From: Candidatus Rhodobacter oscarellae
GTDB taxonomy: Bacteria; Pseudomonadota; Alphaproteobacteria; Rhodobacterales; Rhodobacteraceae
NCBI RefSeq assembly: GCF_001078595.1
Contig: NZ_LFTY01000002.1
Span: 916,124-980,123 of the forward strand
DNA length: 64,000 nucleotides
Direction of reading: 5' to 3'
Position 1 is the first letter of the stretch, and the number at the start of each line of letters is the position of its first letter. A model generated the notes under the pieces. That model was not told the DNA's origin and did not search any database. It worked only from the letters and a program-made list of their open reading frames with translations. The translations under genes were made by a program, and so were the position numbers. This document shows positions 32,506-41,714 of this stretch, in pieces.

Positions 32506-32955
32506 ATGACCGCACCGGCATCAGGCATGGAACGGCTGGTCACCCTTCTGGGTGGATGGCCCGAACACTTCGAAGAGGAAGAGCGCAAGCACGGTGAAAG
32601 CCTACTGGCTGTTCTGCGTCGTGATCGGGTTCTGGATGAAGCGGTCTTCGGCATCGTGGTTCGCTACGCTGCGCACCGCGCGGCCTATGATCGGCTGTCT
32701 GCTGAAATCGCCGCAGAAGAATTCGAGGCCACGGCCAGCAACTACCTTTCGGGGAAAGAGCAAAGCCGGGCCTTTCATGAAAACAAGCTACTGACGCTGG
32801 AACGCGAACTGCTGGCCACACCCTATGCACGGGCCAAGAACGGCATGTCTGCCCAGACATCCTTCATGGATCTGCTGGATGATCAGCCGCCCGAAGATGG
32901 TGGCGGGGCCAAGGTGATGCCGTTCAAGCCGATGGCGAAAAAGGGCCGCGCCTGA
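32506..32955 (+). CDS. Terminase small subunit, P27 family
   Basis: A 149-residue protein (MTAPASGMERLVTLLGGWPE...) with the helical layout of P27-type small terminases, including ATPYARAKNGMSAQTSF-like helices and a basic tail (MPFKPMAKKGRA). It recognises the packaging site and presents DNA to TerL. It is followed three bases later by terL, the normal pair. Confidence 0.72.
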   Translation: MTAPASGMERLVTLLGGWPEHFEEEERKHGESLLAVLRRDRVLDEAVFGIVVRYAAHRAAYDRLSAEIAAEEFEATASNYLSGKEQSRAFHENKLLTLERELLATPYARAKNGMSAQTSFMDLLDDQPPEDGGGAKVMPFKPMAKKGRA

Positions 32956-32958
32956 TTC

Positions 32959-34740
32959 ATGCTGGACGCATCTGTCGAAACACCGATCACGCTGCGCGCG
33001 CTGGATTGGGTCGATGACATTCTGTCGAACAAGCAGCCCAGCTGTAAGCGGATCAAGCAAGCCTGCAAGCGGTTCCGGGCCGATCTGAAGCGCGCGGGCA
33101 CTGACCAGTTTCCATATGTCTTCGACATGGAGGCGTCGGAACATATGTGCGCTTTCATGGAAGCCTTGCCCCATATCGAAGGGGCTTGGGCAGCGCGCAA
33201 TGAAACCATCACTCTTCTGGGGTGGCAGGCATTCCTGATCAGTCAGATCGGCGGTTGGCGTCACATGGTCACCGGCATTCGTCGGTTCCGCACGGCCTAT
33301 GTCGAGGTTCCGCGCAAGAACGGAAAATCGACGCTGCTGGCGGGCGTCGGTCTTTACTTTCTGGGGCCGGATGGTGAGCCGGGCGCGAAGGTCTATTCGG
33401 CTGCGGCGTCGACCCATCAGGCCCGCATCGTGTTTGATGCAGCGCGTGTCATGGCGATGACGGGCCGGGCCGAAGGCATGGGGCTTGATGAATTGCTTGG
33501 CCTGCATGTGGAAGAACACAAAATCAAGACGGCGGACCCTGCGGCGGTTTTCCAACCGATTGCCAGTCAGACCAAGTCGAAGGATGGTAAAAACCCGCAC
33601 TGTGCGATTGTCGATGAATTGCATGAACACGAAAAGCGCGATGTGTGGGATTCGATGGCCAGCGCTTTGGGTGCCCGCGAACAGCCTTTGCTGATTGCGA
33701 TCACCACGGCGGGCTACAACACTGCGGGGATCTGCTATGAACAGCGGAAATATCTGCAGCGCATTTTGGACGGGACATTCGAGGATGACAGCTATTTCGG
33801 GCTGATCTTCGAAGCCGATGAAGGGGATGATCCGGGCGATCCGGTCGCTTGGGAAAAGGCCAATCCTTCCCTGCACGCAGCCAAGTCGCTGCAGTACATG
33901 CAGGACGAATGGAAGAAAGCAGCGGCAAGCCCAGCGGCAATGGGTGAGTTCCTGCGCAAGCACTTGGATATTTGGACCAGTGTGGGTGCATCGGCCATCG
34001 ACATGGAGGGCTGGCGCGCGGGCGAAGACACGTCGCTGAAGATCGAAGATTTTGCCGGGCGACGCTGTTACATCGGCGTCGACCTTGCCACACGCCATGA
34101 CCCGTCAAGCGTGGTGGTGATTTTCCCGGATGAAGATGATCCGGCGAAAGGTCCGATGACCGCATTCAGCTGGCACTGCCTTCCGCAGAAGGTCGTGGAT
34201 GCACCGGGCAATGAACATCTTTGGGGTTGGGCGCAGAAGCGGCTGATCAAGACAACGCCCGGCGCTGAACTGGATCTGCGATTGGTTGAAGCCTTGGTCA
34301 TGCAGTTGTGCGGCCATGGCGCTGACCATGATCCGCGAAACGAATGGGGCTGGGGCGATCTTCCAGTCTTGGACGCAGAAATGGTCGTGTATGACGCGCA
34401 GTTCGCGCAGCAGATGGCGGCGACATGGGATGAGGCCGGGATTTTGGCCGTCGAACTGCGCAAGCGGGCTGCAAACACGAATGAGCCGTTCAACAAGCTG
34501 ATTGCCGCTGTTGATGATCATCGGTTGCTGCATGACGGCAACGCGGTTCTGACGTGGATGGCAGGCAATACGCTGCTGAAACAGGTGCCGGGCGGGGACT
34601 ACATTTTCCCGACCAAACTGGCACCGGAAGACAAGATCGACGGGATCGATGCACTGATCAATGGCTTGTGGCCGCTGTGTCAGGTTGTCGAGGAAGGCGA
34701 AAGCAAGGGCGTTGTGACGCGAGGATTTGTTGATGTTTGA
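32959..34740 (+). CDS. Terminase large subunit
   Basis: A 593-residue packaging motor of the Terminase_1 (HK97/P27) type. Walker A is VPRKNGKSTLLAG, Walker B is CAIVDELHEHEK, with an ITTAGYN coupling motif and a C-terminal nuclease domain with YIGVDLATRHDPSS and ALINGLW. It cuts concatemeric DNA and drives it into the procapsid using ATP. It overlaps the portal gene by eight bases. Confidence 0.95.
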   Translation: MLDASVETPITLRALDWVDDILSNKQPSCKRIKQACKRFRADLKRAGTDQFPYVFDMEASEHMCAFMEALPHIEGAWAARNETITLLGWQAFLISQIGGWRHMVTGIRRFRTAYVEVPRKNGKSTLLAGVGLYFLGPDGEPGAKVYSAAASTHQARIVFDAARVMAMTGRAEGMGLDELLGLHVEEHKIKTADPAAVFQPIASQTKSKDGKNPHCAIVDELHEHEKRDVWDSMASALGAREQPLLIAITTAGYNTAGICYEQRKYLQRILDGTFEDDSYFGLIFEADEGDDPGDPVAWEKANPSLHAAKSLQYMQDEWKKAAASPAAMGEFLRKHLDIWTSVGASAIDMEGWRAGEDTSLKIEDFAGRRCYIGVDLATRHDPSSVVVIFPDEDDPAKGPMTAFSWHCLPQKVVDAPGNEHLWGWAQKRLIKTTPGAELDLRLVEALVMQLCGHGADHDPRNEWGWGDLPVLDAEMVVYDAQFAQQMAATWDEAGILAVELRKRAANTNEPFNKLIAAVDDHRLLHDGNAVLTWMAGNTLLKQVPGGDYIFPTKLAPEDKIDGIDALINGLWPLCQVVEEGESKGVVTRGFVDV

Positions 34741-36073
34741 ACGGATATTCGGATCGCGACCAAAGGCTGCTGAAGCGCCCCGCGTCGAACCGGCTGTCGC
34801 TGCCCCGGCAGAGCCTGACCGCATGCCGATGAATCTGCAGTCTTCGGCCAGTGTCGAGGAATGGCAGGAATTCTTCGGGTTCATGGGGAAAGACGTTGTC
34901 ACGCGGGAATCGGCTATGAAGCTGACCGCTGTGTTCGGGTGTGTCTCACTGCTGGCGGGCACAATCGGCACATTGCCGGTGCGGGTGGTCCATAAGGGTG
35001 CTTCAAAGGGCAGTGAAATCCTGAACGATCATGCCGCGCATTATCTGGTGCATGTTGATCCGCATCCGTTGTTTTCTGCGGAAGTGTTCTTTGAAGGCTT
35101 GTTCGCCTTGGCCTTTCTGGAAGGCAACGCTTATGCGGAAATCATCCGCAATGGCCGGGGGGAAGCTATTGGTTTGCGCCCGCTGTTCGACGCCATGGTA
35201 AAGCCGTGGCTGCGCGGCGCACGGGCGGCTTATCAGATCACGGAAGACGGCAAGACCTATGGCCGTGATCAGGATGACATCCTGCATTTCCGGGCATCGG
35301 CCACGATGAAGGGGCTGGAAGCCCTGTCACCGCTGAAGTGCTTTGGGCGGTCCATCGGGATCGGGCTGGACGCGGATGAATATGCCCGTCTGTTCTACAA
35401 GCAGGGCGGCACCCCAAGCGGCTACATCACCTATGAAGGCAAGGTCGATGAAAAGGTCGCAGATGAAGTTCGCCAATACTGGATGCGCAAAATGGCAGGG
35501 GTGCAGAATTCGCACTTGCCTGCTGTTCTGGCAGAGGGCGGCAAATTCGTCAGCTTGATGACTGACCCGGAAACAGCGCAGCTGTTCCAGTCACGCGCCT
35601 TTCAGGTGCTGGACGTTGCACGCGCCTATGGTGTTCCGCCGCATCTGATCGGTGAGACGGAAAAGTCGACCAGCTGGGGTACGGGGATCAATGCCCAGAC
35701 AGCCCAGTTCTACATTCTGGGCCTGCGCAAACATGTGAAGCGGTTTGAGGCTGAATTGGCCCGCAAGCTGCTGACCCGCGAAGAGCGTCTGGCGGGCGTT
35801 GGCATCAAGTTCAATTTGGACTCGCTGCTGCGGGCCGACATCGGCGCGCGCTATGAGATGAACAAAATCGCCTTGGGCGGCACACAGCATCCCGGCTGGA
35901 AGTCGCAAAATGAAATTCGGGAACAGGAGGGCGATGCGCCGCTTGATGACCCGGAAGCCGATAAGGTGTTTCGCCCGGTTCCCAAAGGCGGATCGGACAA
36001 AGGGGAAGAGGCGGATGACGGCGGCGCGCAACCGCCCGCGCCATATTTCCAAACCAGCCGAGAGGAATCCTGA
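34733..36073 (+). CDS. Portal protein, HK97 family
   Basis: A 446-residue HK97-type portal. The start MFERIFGSRPKA is preferred, with GAGGA seven bases upstream. Typical segments include AMKLTAVFGCVSLLAGTIG, ALAFLEGNAYAEIIRNGRG and VARAYGVPPHLIGETEKSTS. The portal dodecamer is the DNA gate of the capsid. The C-terminal 50 residues are acidic and of low complexity (ADDGGAQPPAPYF), as is common. Confidence 0.93.
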   Translation: MFERIFGSRPKAAEAPRVEPAVAAPAEPDRMPMNLQSSASVEEWQEFFGFMGKDVVTRESAMKLTAVFGCVSLLAGTIGTLPVRVVHKGASKGSEILNDHAAHYLVHVDPHPLFSAEVFFEGLFALAFLEGNAYAEIIRNGRGEAIGLRPLFDAMVKPWLRGARAAYQITEDGKTYGRDQDDILHFRASATMKGLEALSPLKCFGRSIGIGLDADEYARLFYKQGGTPSGYITYEGKVDEKVADEVRQYWMRKMAGVQNSHLPAVLAEGGKFVSLMTDPETAQLFQSRAFQVLDVARAYGVPPHLIGETEKSTSWGTGINAQTAQFYILGLRKHVKRFEAELARKLLTREERLAGVGIKFNLDSLLRADIGARYEMNKIALGGTQHPGWKSQNEIREQEGDAPLDDPEADKVFRPVPKGGSDKGEEADDGGAQPPAPYFQTSREES

Positions 36074-36810
36074 TGAACTTCAAGGAAATCATGGCCCGCG
36101 CATTGCAGGCCAAAGACGGGAAAGCCAATGGCCTGCAGGTTCGGGCTATGGATGATGACAATTCAGCGGTCGAGGTCATGCTATATGATGCCATCGGCTA
36201 TTGGGGTGTGACTTCTGCGGAATTCCGCACCGAACTGAATGGGATCGAGGCGGATGTCATTCATCTGCGCTTGGATTGTCCGGGAGGTGATGTGTTCATG
36301 GCCCGAGCAATGAAAACCGCTCTTGAGCAGCACAGCGCCCGCGTCGTGGTTCATATCGACGGTGTTGCTGCGTCGGCTGCATCTTATTTGATGATGGGCG
36401 GGGATGAGATCGAAATCGCGCAGGGCGCGCAGATCATGATCCACAATGCTTGGGGTTGGACCATCGGTGACAACCGTGAGCATCAGAAAGGCGCGGATCT
36501 GCTGTTGAAGATCGACAATGGTATCCGCCGTGACTACGCCGCCAAAACTGGCAAGTCAGATGATGAATTCATCGAACTGATGAATGAAGAAACGTGGTTC
36601 GAGGCTGATGAAGCCTTGGACATGGGTTTGGTCGACCGCGTCTATGACAAGCAAGGCGGTCCTAATGACCGTTTCGACCTGAGCATTTACAAGAATGCCC
36701 CGAAGAAAACGCCCCCGGCAGATGCGCCGGATGCGGGCGACAAAGCTGCGGCTGCACATCGTGCTGCCCAGATGCGCAAGTTGGAGTTCTTCGAACGCAC
36801 TGCGCCCTGA
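36073..36810 (+). CDS. ClpP-like prohead protease
   Basis: A 245-residue phage head maturation protease of the ClpP/S14 type. The catalytic Ser is in GVAASAASYLMM and the His in AQIMIHNAWGW, with LRLDCPGGDVFMARAMK before them. It trims the capsid protein's delta domain during assembly. It overlaps the portal gene by one base and is separated from the capsid gene by a terminator. Confidence 0.92.
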   Translation: MNFKEIMARALQAKDGKANGLQVRAMDDDNSAVEVMLYDAIGYWGVTSAEFRTELNGIEADVIHLRLDCPGGDVFMARAMKTALEQHSARVVVHIDGVAASAASYLMMGGDEIEIAQGAQIMIHNAWGWTIGDNREHQKGADLLLKIDNGIRRDYAAKTGKSDDEFIELMNEETWFEADEALDMGLVDRVYDKQGGPNDRFDLSIYKNAPKKTPPADAPDAGDKAAAAHRAAQMRKLEFFERTAP

Positions 36811-36839
36811 CCTGCGGCGCGTCCGCAAAACCGAAACCG

Positions 36840-36862
36840 CCCGGCTTTGGCCGGGTTTTTTT
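36840..36862 (+). terminator. Terminator between protease and capsid genes
   Basis: CCCGGC-TTTG-GCCGGG followed by seven T, ending just before the capsid gene's ribosome site (GGAGG at 36865). It may lower read-through or act as a processing/stability element for the capsid message. Confidence 0.75.
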
Positions 36863-36876
36863 ATGGAGGATTGGGA

Positions 36877-38124
36877 ATGCCCAAGACCATTGCCGAACTG
36901 CGAAAGCAGCGTGACGCGCTGGCGAAAGAAGCGCGGAACATTCTGGACGAAACCACTGGCGAGTTCGACCAGAAACGGATTGATGAAATCTATGCCGACA
37001 TCGAGCGCATCGACGCGAAGATCAAGGCGGAACAGCAGCAGCTGGATCTAGAAGCCCGCCTGCAATCTGAGGCCAGTGACCCTGACACGCCTACGGGCAA
37101 TCAGAATTCCGGTTGCCAGCAGCCTGCGCGCCCCGGCGATGAAGTCCGGGCCATGGTGTTTGATGCCTATGTTCGCGGCGGTGAAAATGCCGTCAACCGC
37201 TTGCCTGAAAACGTCCTGGCCGAATATGGCCGTCAGGTTCAGAATGCACAGTCGACCGGCGTTGACAGCGAAGGCGGCTATCTGGTGCCGACCACGTTCA
37301 GCGGCGTCCTTCTGGAAGCCATGGCTGAATATGGCGGTGTCCGTTCTGTTGCGAATGTGCAGTCCACGGCCAGCGGTGAAAACATCCAGTGGCCGACAGT
37401 GGATGAAACCGCAGTGATGGGTGAATGGCTTGCCGAAAATGCGGCGGCTGCGGATGGCGATGTTTCCTTTGGCACCATTTCCATCGGCGCGCATTTGGCC
37501 AGTTCCAAGGTTGTGGCCATTCCGTTTGCCCTGCTGCAGGATGCCGGAATCGGCAATCTGGAAGGTATGCTGAATGGCCTTTTGGCGGCGCGGCTGTCGC
37601 GTCTGACCAATCGCGGCTACACCATTGGTGACGGCAACGGCAAGCCTACGGGCATTGTGAACGGTGCTGGTCTGGGTCACACCACGGCAGTGGGTTTGGT
37701 CGACAGCTTCACCTATGATGACTTTGTCGAGCTGGAACACTCGGTTGATCCGATCTATCGCCGGGACGGGTCGTGGATGTTCCATGACACCGCTTTGAAG
37801 GTGGCCAAGAAGATGAAGGATGGCGAGGGCCGTCCGATCTGGGTGCCGGGCATTTCCAGTGAAGCGCCTGCCGAAATCCTGAACTACGGTTACACCGTCA
37901 ATCAGGACATGGCGGAACCTGCTGCTGGTGCTGACTCCATGCTCTTCGGTGACATGTCGAAGTATCTGGTCCGCGACGTGATGGACATCACGCTGTTCCG
38001 GTTCACGGACTCGGCCTACACCAAGAAGGGTCAGGTCGGCTTCCTTGCGATGCTTCGCACCGATGGCAAGACCATCGCGGCGAACAACGCGGCCATCAAG
38101 AAGATGCGTCACGCCGCCGCCTAA
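36877..38124 (+). CDS. Major capsid protein, HK97 fold
   Basis: A 415-residue HK97-type capsid protein. The N-terminal 100 residues form the helical delta (scaffold) domain (AELRKQRDALAKEARNILDE, IDAKIKAEQQQLDLEARLQS) likely removed by the protease. The mature region starts near the STGVDSEGGYLVPTTFS segment typical of this family. A strong GGAGG precedes the ATG. Confidence 0.93.
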   Translation: MPKTIAELRKQRDALAKEARNILDETTGEFDQKRIDEIYADIERIDAKIKAEQQQLDLEARLQSEASDPDTPTGNQNSGCQQPARPGDEVRAMVFDAYVRGGENAVNRLPENVLAEYGRQVQNAQSTGVDSEGGYLVPTTFSGVLLEAMAEYGGVRSVANVQSTASGENIQWPTVDETAVMGEWLAENAAAADGDVSFGTISIGAHLASSKVVAIPFALLQDAGIGNLEGMLNGLLAARLSRLTNRGYTIGDGNGKPTGIVNGAGLGHTTAVGLVDSFTYDDFVELEHSVDPIYRRDGSWMFHDTALKVAKKMKDGEGRPIWVPGISSEAPAEILNYGYTVNQDMAEPAAGADSMLFGDMSKYLVRDVMDITLFRFTDSAYTKKGQVGFLAMLRTDGKTIAANNAAIKKMRHAAA

Positions 38125-38196
38125 TTGGCGAAGAACTGAAACGCCGTCGCTCGTTTGATCGGGCGGCGGTTTCTTTTGACAGAAAGGGTGCTGACA

Positions 38197-38865
38197 ATGG
38201 CAGCTAAGAAAACGGCGGCATCCGCCAAGGATGCAGGCAAGATGATTGTGGCGTTTGCGCTGCGGGATTGCGCGACTGGTGAAGGTGATGAATCTGTCAA
38301 CTTGACCGAAGGGCGGCGGTTGGAATTGCCGCAGAAGGAATTCGACGCGATGTCCAAGGAAGGCATTGTCGCTGAAGGCATCTTTGTGAAGATGAAAACG
38401 GCGGTCGAAGGCGGGCGTTATAGCCTGAAGCCGCATGATACAACGTGGCTTCCCCCGCATGTGTATGAGGCTTGGAAATCGGAAGGTTATTGCGAACCAA
38501 CTGATGACGATCCGAAGGTCATGGACCAGATAAAGGTTCAGGGCGAAACTGCGCGGGCTGCGCTGTCTGCCCGTGACGCGGCGATTGAAGAGCGCAATCT
38601 TGCGCAAAAAGAGACTGCATCGCTGGCTGGTGAACTTCAGATGGCCGCATTGCAGATGCAGGCGGCGCGCGCGCAGGCTGAAAAGCTGCGTGACATGATC
38701 CAGCCTGACCCGGACAGCGGCGACGTGCTGGATGATGAAGCTGTTGCGCTTCTGGGGGAGGTTCTGTCGCTGATCGACATGTTCCCGGAACAGATTGATG
38801 TTTCGGACGACGGTTCGGCAGAGCCGCAGTTGAAGCTGGACTTAGGCGCAAACCATGTGGCTTGA
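38197..38865 (+). CDS. Phage structural-region protein, unknown
   Basis: A 222-residue protein (MAAKKTAASAKDAGKMIVAF...) with a lysine/alanine-rich start, a middle part SVNLTEGRRLELPQKEFDAM that looks like a small beta domain, and a coiled-coil region (ARAALSARDAAIEERNLAQK). It lies between capsid and connector genes and may be a head decoration or accessory protein. Family not recognised. Confidence 0.6.
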   Translation: MAAKKTAASAKDAGKMIVAFALRDCATGEGDESVNLTEGRRLELPQKEFDAMSKEGIVAEGIFVKMKTAVEGGRYSLKPHDTTWLPPHVYEAWKSEGYCEPTDDDPKVMDQIKVQGETARAALSARDAAIEERNLAQKETASLAGELQMAALQMQAARAQAEKLRDMIQPDPDSGDVLDDEAVALLGEVLSLIDMFPEQIDVSDDGSAEPQLKLDLGANHVA

Positions 38866-39445
38866 GCGGATTTCAGGTGGCGGTGCCGATCTGATCGAAC
38901 TTCAGGATGCGAAGGATTATCTTCGCATCCTGAGCGATGAAACTGGTGGCGAGGTCGAGGCGGCGATTTCCACTGCGTCTGCATTCTTGGATGTGGATGA
39001 AGATGGTTTTGGTGGTCTTGGTTTTCCATTGGTCGCACAGCAATGGGCGATGAAGGGGGCATCCTTTGGCGCGCAGGTTTTGCGCATGCCTTTTGCGCGC
39101 ATCGCATCCGTTGATGAAATCCGCTCCACAGGCCCGGATGGGCAAACAGGAACTTTTGCACCGCAGAACTATCAGTTGGTCAAGCGTGGTCGCGAATGGC
39201 GCGTTGCCCTTCTTTCTGGAAGCAGCTGGCCACAAGTGGCTGACCGACCAGATGCTGTTGAAGTGCGCTTCACAGCTGGTTGGCCTGACGTGGAATCTGT
39301 TCCGGGCGACATCATTGATGCAGCCAAGGTTCTGATGGCGCATTTCTTTCACTGCCGTGGCGCGAGTGCTGAAGATGGTGTGACCGACGAAATCATGCGC
39401 GGCGTTGATCGTCTGACTGCGCGTTATCGCCGGTTTGCGATGTAG
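38855..39445 (+). CDS. Head-tail connector (gp6-like)
   Basis: A 196-residue protein of the Phage_connect_1/gp6 type: LQDAKDYLRILSDETGGEVE at the start, the RIASVDEIRST segment and VRFTAGWPDVESVPGDIIDA. It forms the ring under the portal. It overlaps the gene before it by eleven bases. Confidence 0.82.
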   Translation: MWLERISGGGADLIELQDAKDYLRILSDETGGEVEAAISTASAFLDVDEDGFGGLGFPLVAQQWAMKGASFGAQVLRMPFARIASVDEIRSTGPDGQTGTFAPQNYQLVKRGREWRVALLSGSSWPQVADRPDAVEVRFTAGWPDVESVPGDIIDAAKVLMAHFFHCRGASAEDGVTDEIMRGVDRLTARYRRFAM

Positions 39446-39449
39446 GTGA

Positions 39450-39788
39450 ATGATGAAGATTACGGATCTGGATCATGTCTGCAGCCTGCAAGAGCGTGTC
39501 GAGGCTGATGACGGTTATGGCAACAAACGCGGTGACTTTCAGGAGGTCTTCCGAGATTGGGGTGGTTTCCGCTTTCTGCGTGGCGGCGAAGGTGTGATTG
39601 AATCGCGGTTGGCGTCAAAGCAGCCAGCTATCCTGACGTTGCGTAGCACTGCGCAGGCAAAGACCATCGCGCCGCACTGGCGGGTCGTTGCGGGTGGCCG
39701 TGCCTATGAAGTCAAAGAGCAGCCGCGCCCGACCGATGATCGGATGTTCTTGGAAATCTTGGTCGAGGCGGTTCCGATCGGTGGTTAA
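39450..39788 (+). CDS. Head closure protein (phage head-tail joining)
   Basis: A 112-residue beta-rich protein of the Phage_H_T_join/SPP1 gp16 type (VCSLQERVEADDGYGNKRGD, HWRVVAGGRAYEVKEQPRP). It seals the connector before the tail joins. It overlaps the next gene, whose GTG start is at 39781. Confidence 0.82.
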   Translation: MMKITDLDHVCSLQERVEADDGYGNKRGDFQEVFRDWGGFRFLRGGEGVIESRLASKQPAILTLRSTAQAKTIAPHWRVVAGGRAYEVKEQPRPTDDRMFLEILVEAVPIGG

Positions 39789-40194
39789 GGGGCTGGAAGC
39801 CTTGCGCCGGAAGTTCACGCAAACCGTCCCGGAAGAGGTAAGGAAATCGGCCACGGCGGCGCTGGAAAAGGGTGCGCAGGAAATCGTGGATATGGCGCGG
39901 TCGCTGGCCCCGGTGGACAGCGGTGATCTGCGTGACAGCATCGGATGGACATGGGGCGATGCCCCAAAGGGTTCGCTGGTTTTGGGCGCGGTCGGCGGGC
40001 AGGAATACGGCACATTGCGCATCACGGTCTATGCTGGGAATGACGATGCGTTCTATGCGGCGTGGCAAGAATTCGGGACGCAAAATCAGCGCGCCCATCC
40101 ATATTTTTTCCCGGCCTATCGCAGCCTGCGCCGCCGGGTTCGCAGCCGCATCACGCGGGACATCAACAAGGCCATCAAGAAGGGAATGCAATGA
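39781..40194 (+). CDS. HK97 gp10-like tail-completion protein
   Basis: A 137-residue protein from a GTG start overlapping the previous gene by eight bases. It matches the HK97 gp10 family (KGAQEIVDMARSLAPVDSGD, LRDSIGWTWGD, AWQEFGTQNQRAHPYFFPAY). It helps join head and tail. Confidence 0.82.
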   Translation: MVKGLEALRRKFTQTVPEEVRKSATAALEKGAQEIVDMARSLAPVDSGDLRDSIGWTWGDAPKGSLVLGAVGGQEYGTLRITVYAGNDDAFYAAWQEFGTQNQRAHPYFFPAYRSLRRRVRSRITRDINKAIKKGMQ

Positions 40195-40604
40195 CCGCAC
40201 CTGACGTAGAACTGCAGGGGGCCATCGTGGCGGCGGTCGAAGTTGATGCAGGTCTGATGGCGCTTATTGGTGGCATCTATGACGGTGTCCCCGAAGACCC
40301 CTATGGCGCTGTCACGGCTTATGTGAGTTTTGGGCCTTCTACGATGGATCTGGGGGAGTTCGAGGGCTTGCGCGCCGAAAAACACGTTGTGCAGTTGGAT
40401 GTCTGGTCGCGCGCTGTTGGTCGTGTCGAATGCAAAGACATCGTCCATCGTTTGAAGCACTTGTTCAGTGAGGCGGTGTTGCCGCTTGATCAGAATGCCT
40501 TTGTGCGTGGGCACCTCACGCTATCCCGGATCATTCCCGATCCGAAAGACGGCGTTACTCACGCCATCCTGCAGTTCGAATTTGAACTGGAAGACCAGAC
40601 CTGA
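40191..40604 (+). CDS. DUF3168 tail terminator-like protein
   Basis: A 137-residue protein of the DUF3168 family (LQGAIVAAVEVDAGLMALIG, IYDGVPEDPYGAVTAYVSFG, HVVQLDVWSRAVGRVECKDI), thought to act as tail terminator. The start overlaps the gp10-like stop (ATGA). The 120-base gap after it contains only a possible 33-codon frame at 40620 that I cannot support. Confidence 0.8.
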   Translation: MTAPDVELQGAIVAAVEVDAGLMALIGGIYDGVPEDPYGAVTAYVSFGPSTMDLGEFEGLRAEKHVVQLDVWSRAVGRVECKDIVHRLKHLFSEAVLPLDQNAFVRGHLTLSRIIPDPKDGVTHAILQFEFELEDQT

Positions 40605-40725
40605 ATTTCGCGCCAGTTAGATGGCGATTTATCAAATGCCAAGTCACCGAAGCGGTGGCGACAGCAGGGCGGCGGCTTCATGCCTGTCCGTTCAATCAGC
40701 AGAGCCAGTAAGAAAGGATTGATCC

Positions 40726-41172
40726 ATGGGCACTGGAAAACAGACGCATCGCTTCGTCATTCAATTGGGTGACGGTGCAGAGCAAAACGAAACCTTCGCC
40801 TTCACCTGCGGGGCTAACTCTCGCAACGTGACACTGACCAACAATCTGGGCGAAACCACTGTGTTGGACTGCGCCAACCCGCTTGACGTGGTACCCACCA
40901 TCATCCGCTATCTGGAAAGTCAGGACACGTCCGCGACCATCGCTGGGACTGTTGCCATGGAAGCGTGGCCGACATGGCGTGAATGGGCCGATGGCGGCAC
41001 TGTGAAGAACGTCAAGCTGTTCATGGACGAAAGTGCCGCGAACAATGGCGGTCATTGGATCGTGCCGATGATGCTGCAGCAGCTGGAATTCGGCAATGAG
41101 GGCCATGGCGTGGTGAACTTCACGGCGAACCTGCAGGGCGCTGGCAAGCGCGAATGGACTGACGCAGCCTGA
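40726..41172 (+). CDS. Major tail protein (tail tube)
   Basis: A 148-residue beta-rich protein (MGTGKQTHRFVIQLGDGAEQ...) with the compact build of siphovirus tail tube proteins (SRNVTLTNNLGETTVLDCAN, EFGNEGHGVVNFTANLQGAG). Position after the tail terminator and before the chaperone and tape measure genes supports this. Confidence 0.8.
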   Translation: MGTGKQTHRFVIQLGDGAEQNETFAFTCGANSRNVTLTNNLGETTVLDCANPLDVVPTIIRYLESQDTSATIAGTVAMEAWPTWREWADGGTVKNVKLFMDESAANNGGHWIVPMMLQQLEFGNEGHGVVNFTANLQGAGKREWTDAA

Positions 41173-41714
41173 TGGGCGGTGAAGTCATTCGCTACTGGGC
41201 GGGAAAGGAGCGTCTTTTCCGCCTACGCCTTGGCCTGATCATGGATCTGGAAGAGGCATTGGCCAAACAGGCCATTGGCGTCACGTTCCAGAAGCTGGCC
41301 AGTGGTCAGTTTTCTGTCATGGATGTGCATGAAACGTTGCGCATCGGCCTGATCGGTGGCGGCGAAAGCGTGATCGACGCGAAGCGCCTGATGAATGCCC
41401 ATTTCGACAAGATCGGGCTTTCTGACAATGCAGGCATTGCCAGCGATTTGCTGGCCAGCCTGATGGTTGGCGTGGAAGAGCCTGAACAGAAATCTGACGG
41501 TGACACGCCAGAACCGATCAAGTTCAGCGAAGTGTCGCAGATCAGCCGGGTGTTCAACATGTCACCGCAGGATGTGCGGGGGCTGCGCTATTCCGACTAT
41601 GTGAACATGATGCGGGGCTACAACGCATCGCGTCCAGATGCGCCGATTGACCATCTGAGCGAAGACGAATTCCTGTCCATTCTGGACAAGTATGAGCCGA
41701 AGGAAGGCGCATGA
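41172..41714 (+). CDS. Tail assembly chaperone (GTA_TIM/gpG-like)
   Basis: A 180-residue protein. Residues 1-110 match the gene-transfer-agent 'tail tube/TIM' family (GGEVIRYWAGKERLFRLRLG, MDLEEALAKQAIGVTFQKLA, DVHETLRIGLIGGGESVIDA). The C-terminal part (ISRVFNMSPQDVRGLRYSDY) resembles the second half of gpG-T chaperones, here as one reading frame rather than a frameshift product. It sits directly before the tape measure gene. Confidence 0.78.
   Translation: MGGEVIRYWAGKERLFRLRLGLIMDLEEALAKQAIGVTFQKLASGQFSVMDVHETLRIGLIGGGESVIDAKRLMNAHFDKIGLSDNAGIASDLLASLMVGVEEPEQKSDGDTPEPIKFSEVSQISRVFNMSPQDVRGLRYSDYVNMMRGYNASRPDAPIDHLSEDEFLSILDKYEPKEGA

Noticed and set aside
37048-38607. 519-codon minus-strand frame opposite the capsid gene
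   Set aside because: His/Arg-rich antisense frame over a typical HK97 capsid gene.
40605-40725. 33-codon frame at 40620 between two tail genes
   Set aside because: No good ribosome site, no similarity and no overlap with neighbours; chance frame is likely.
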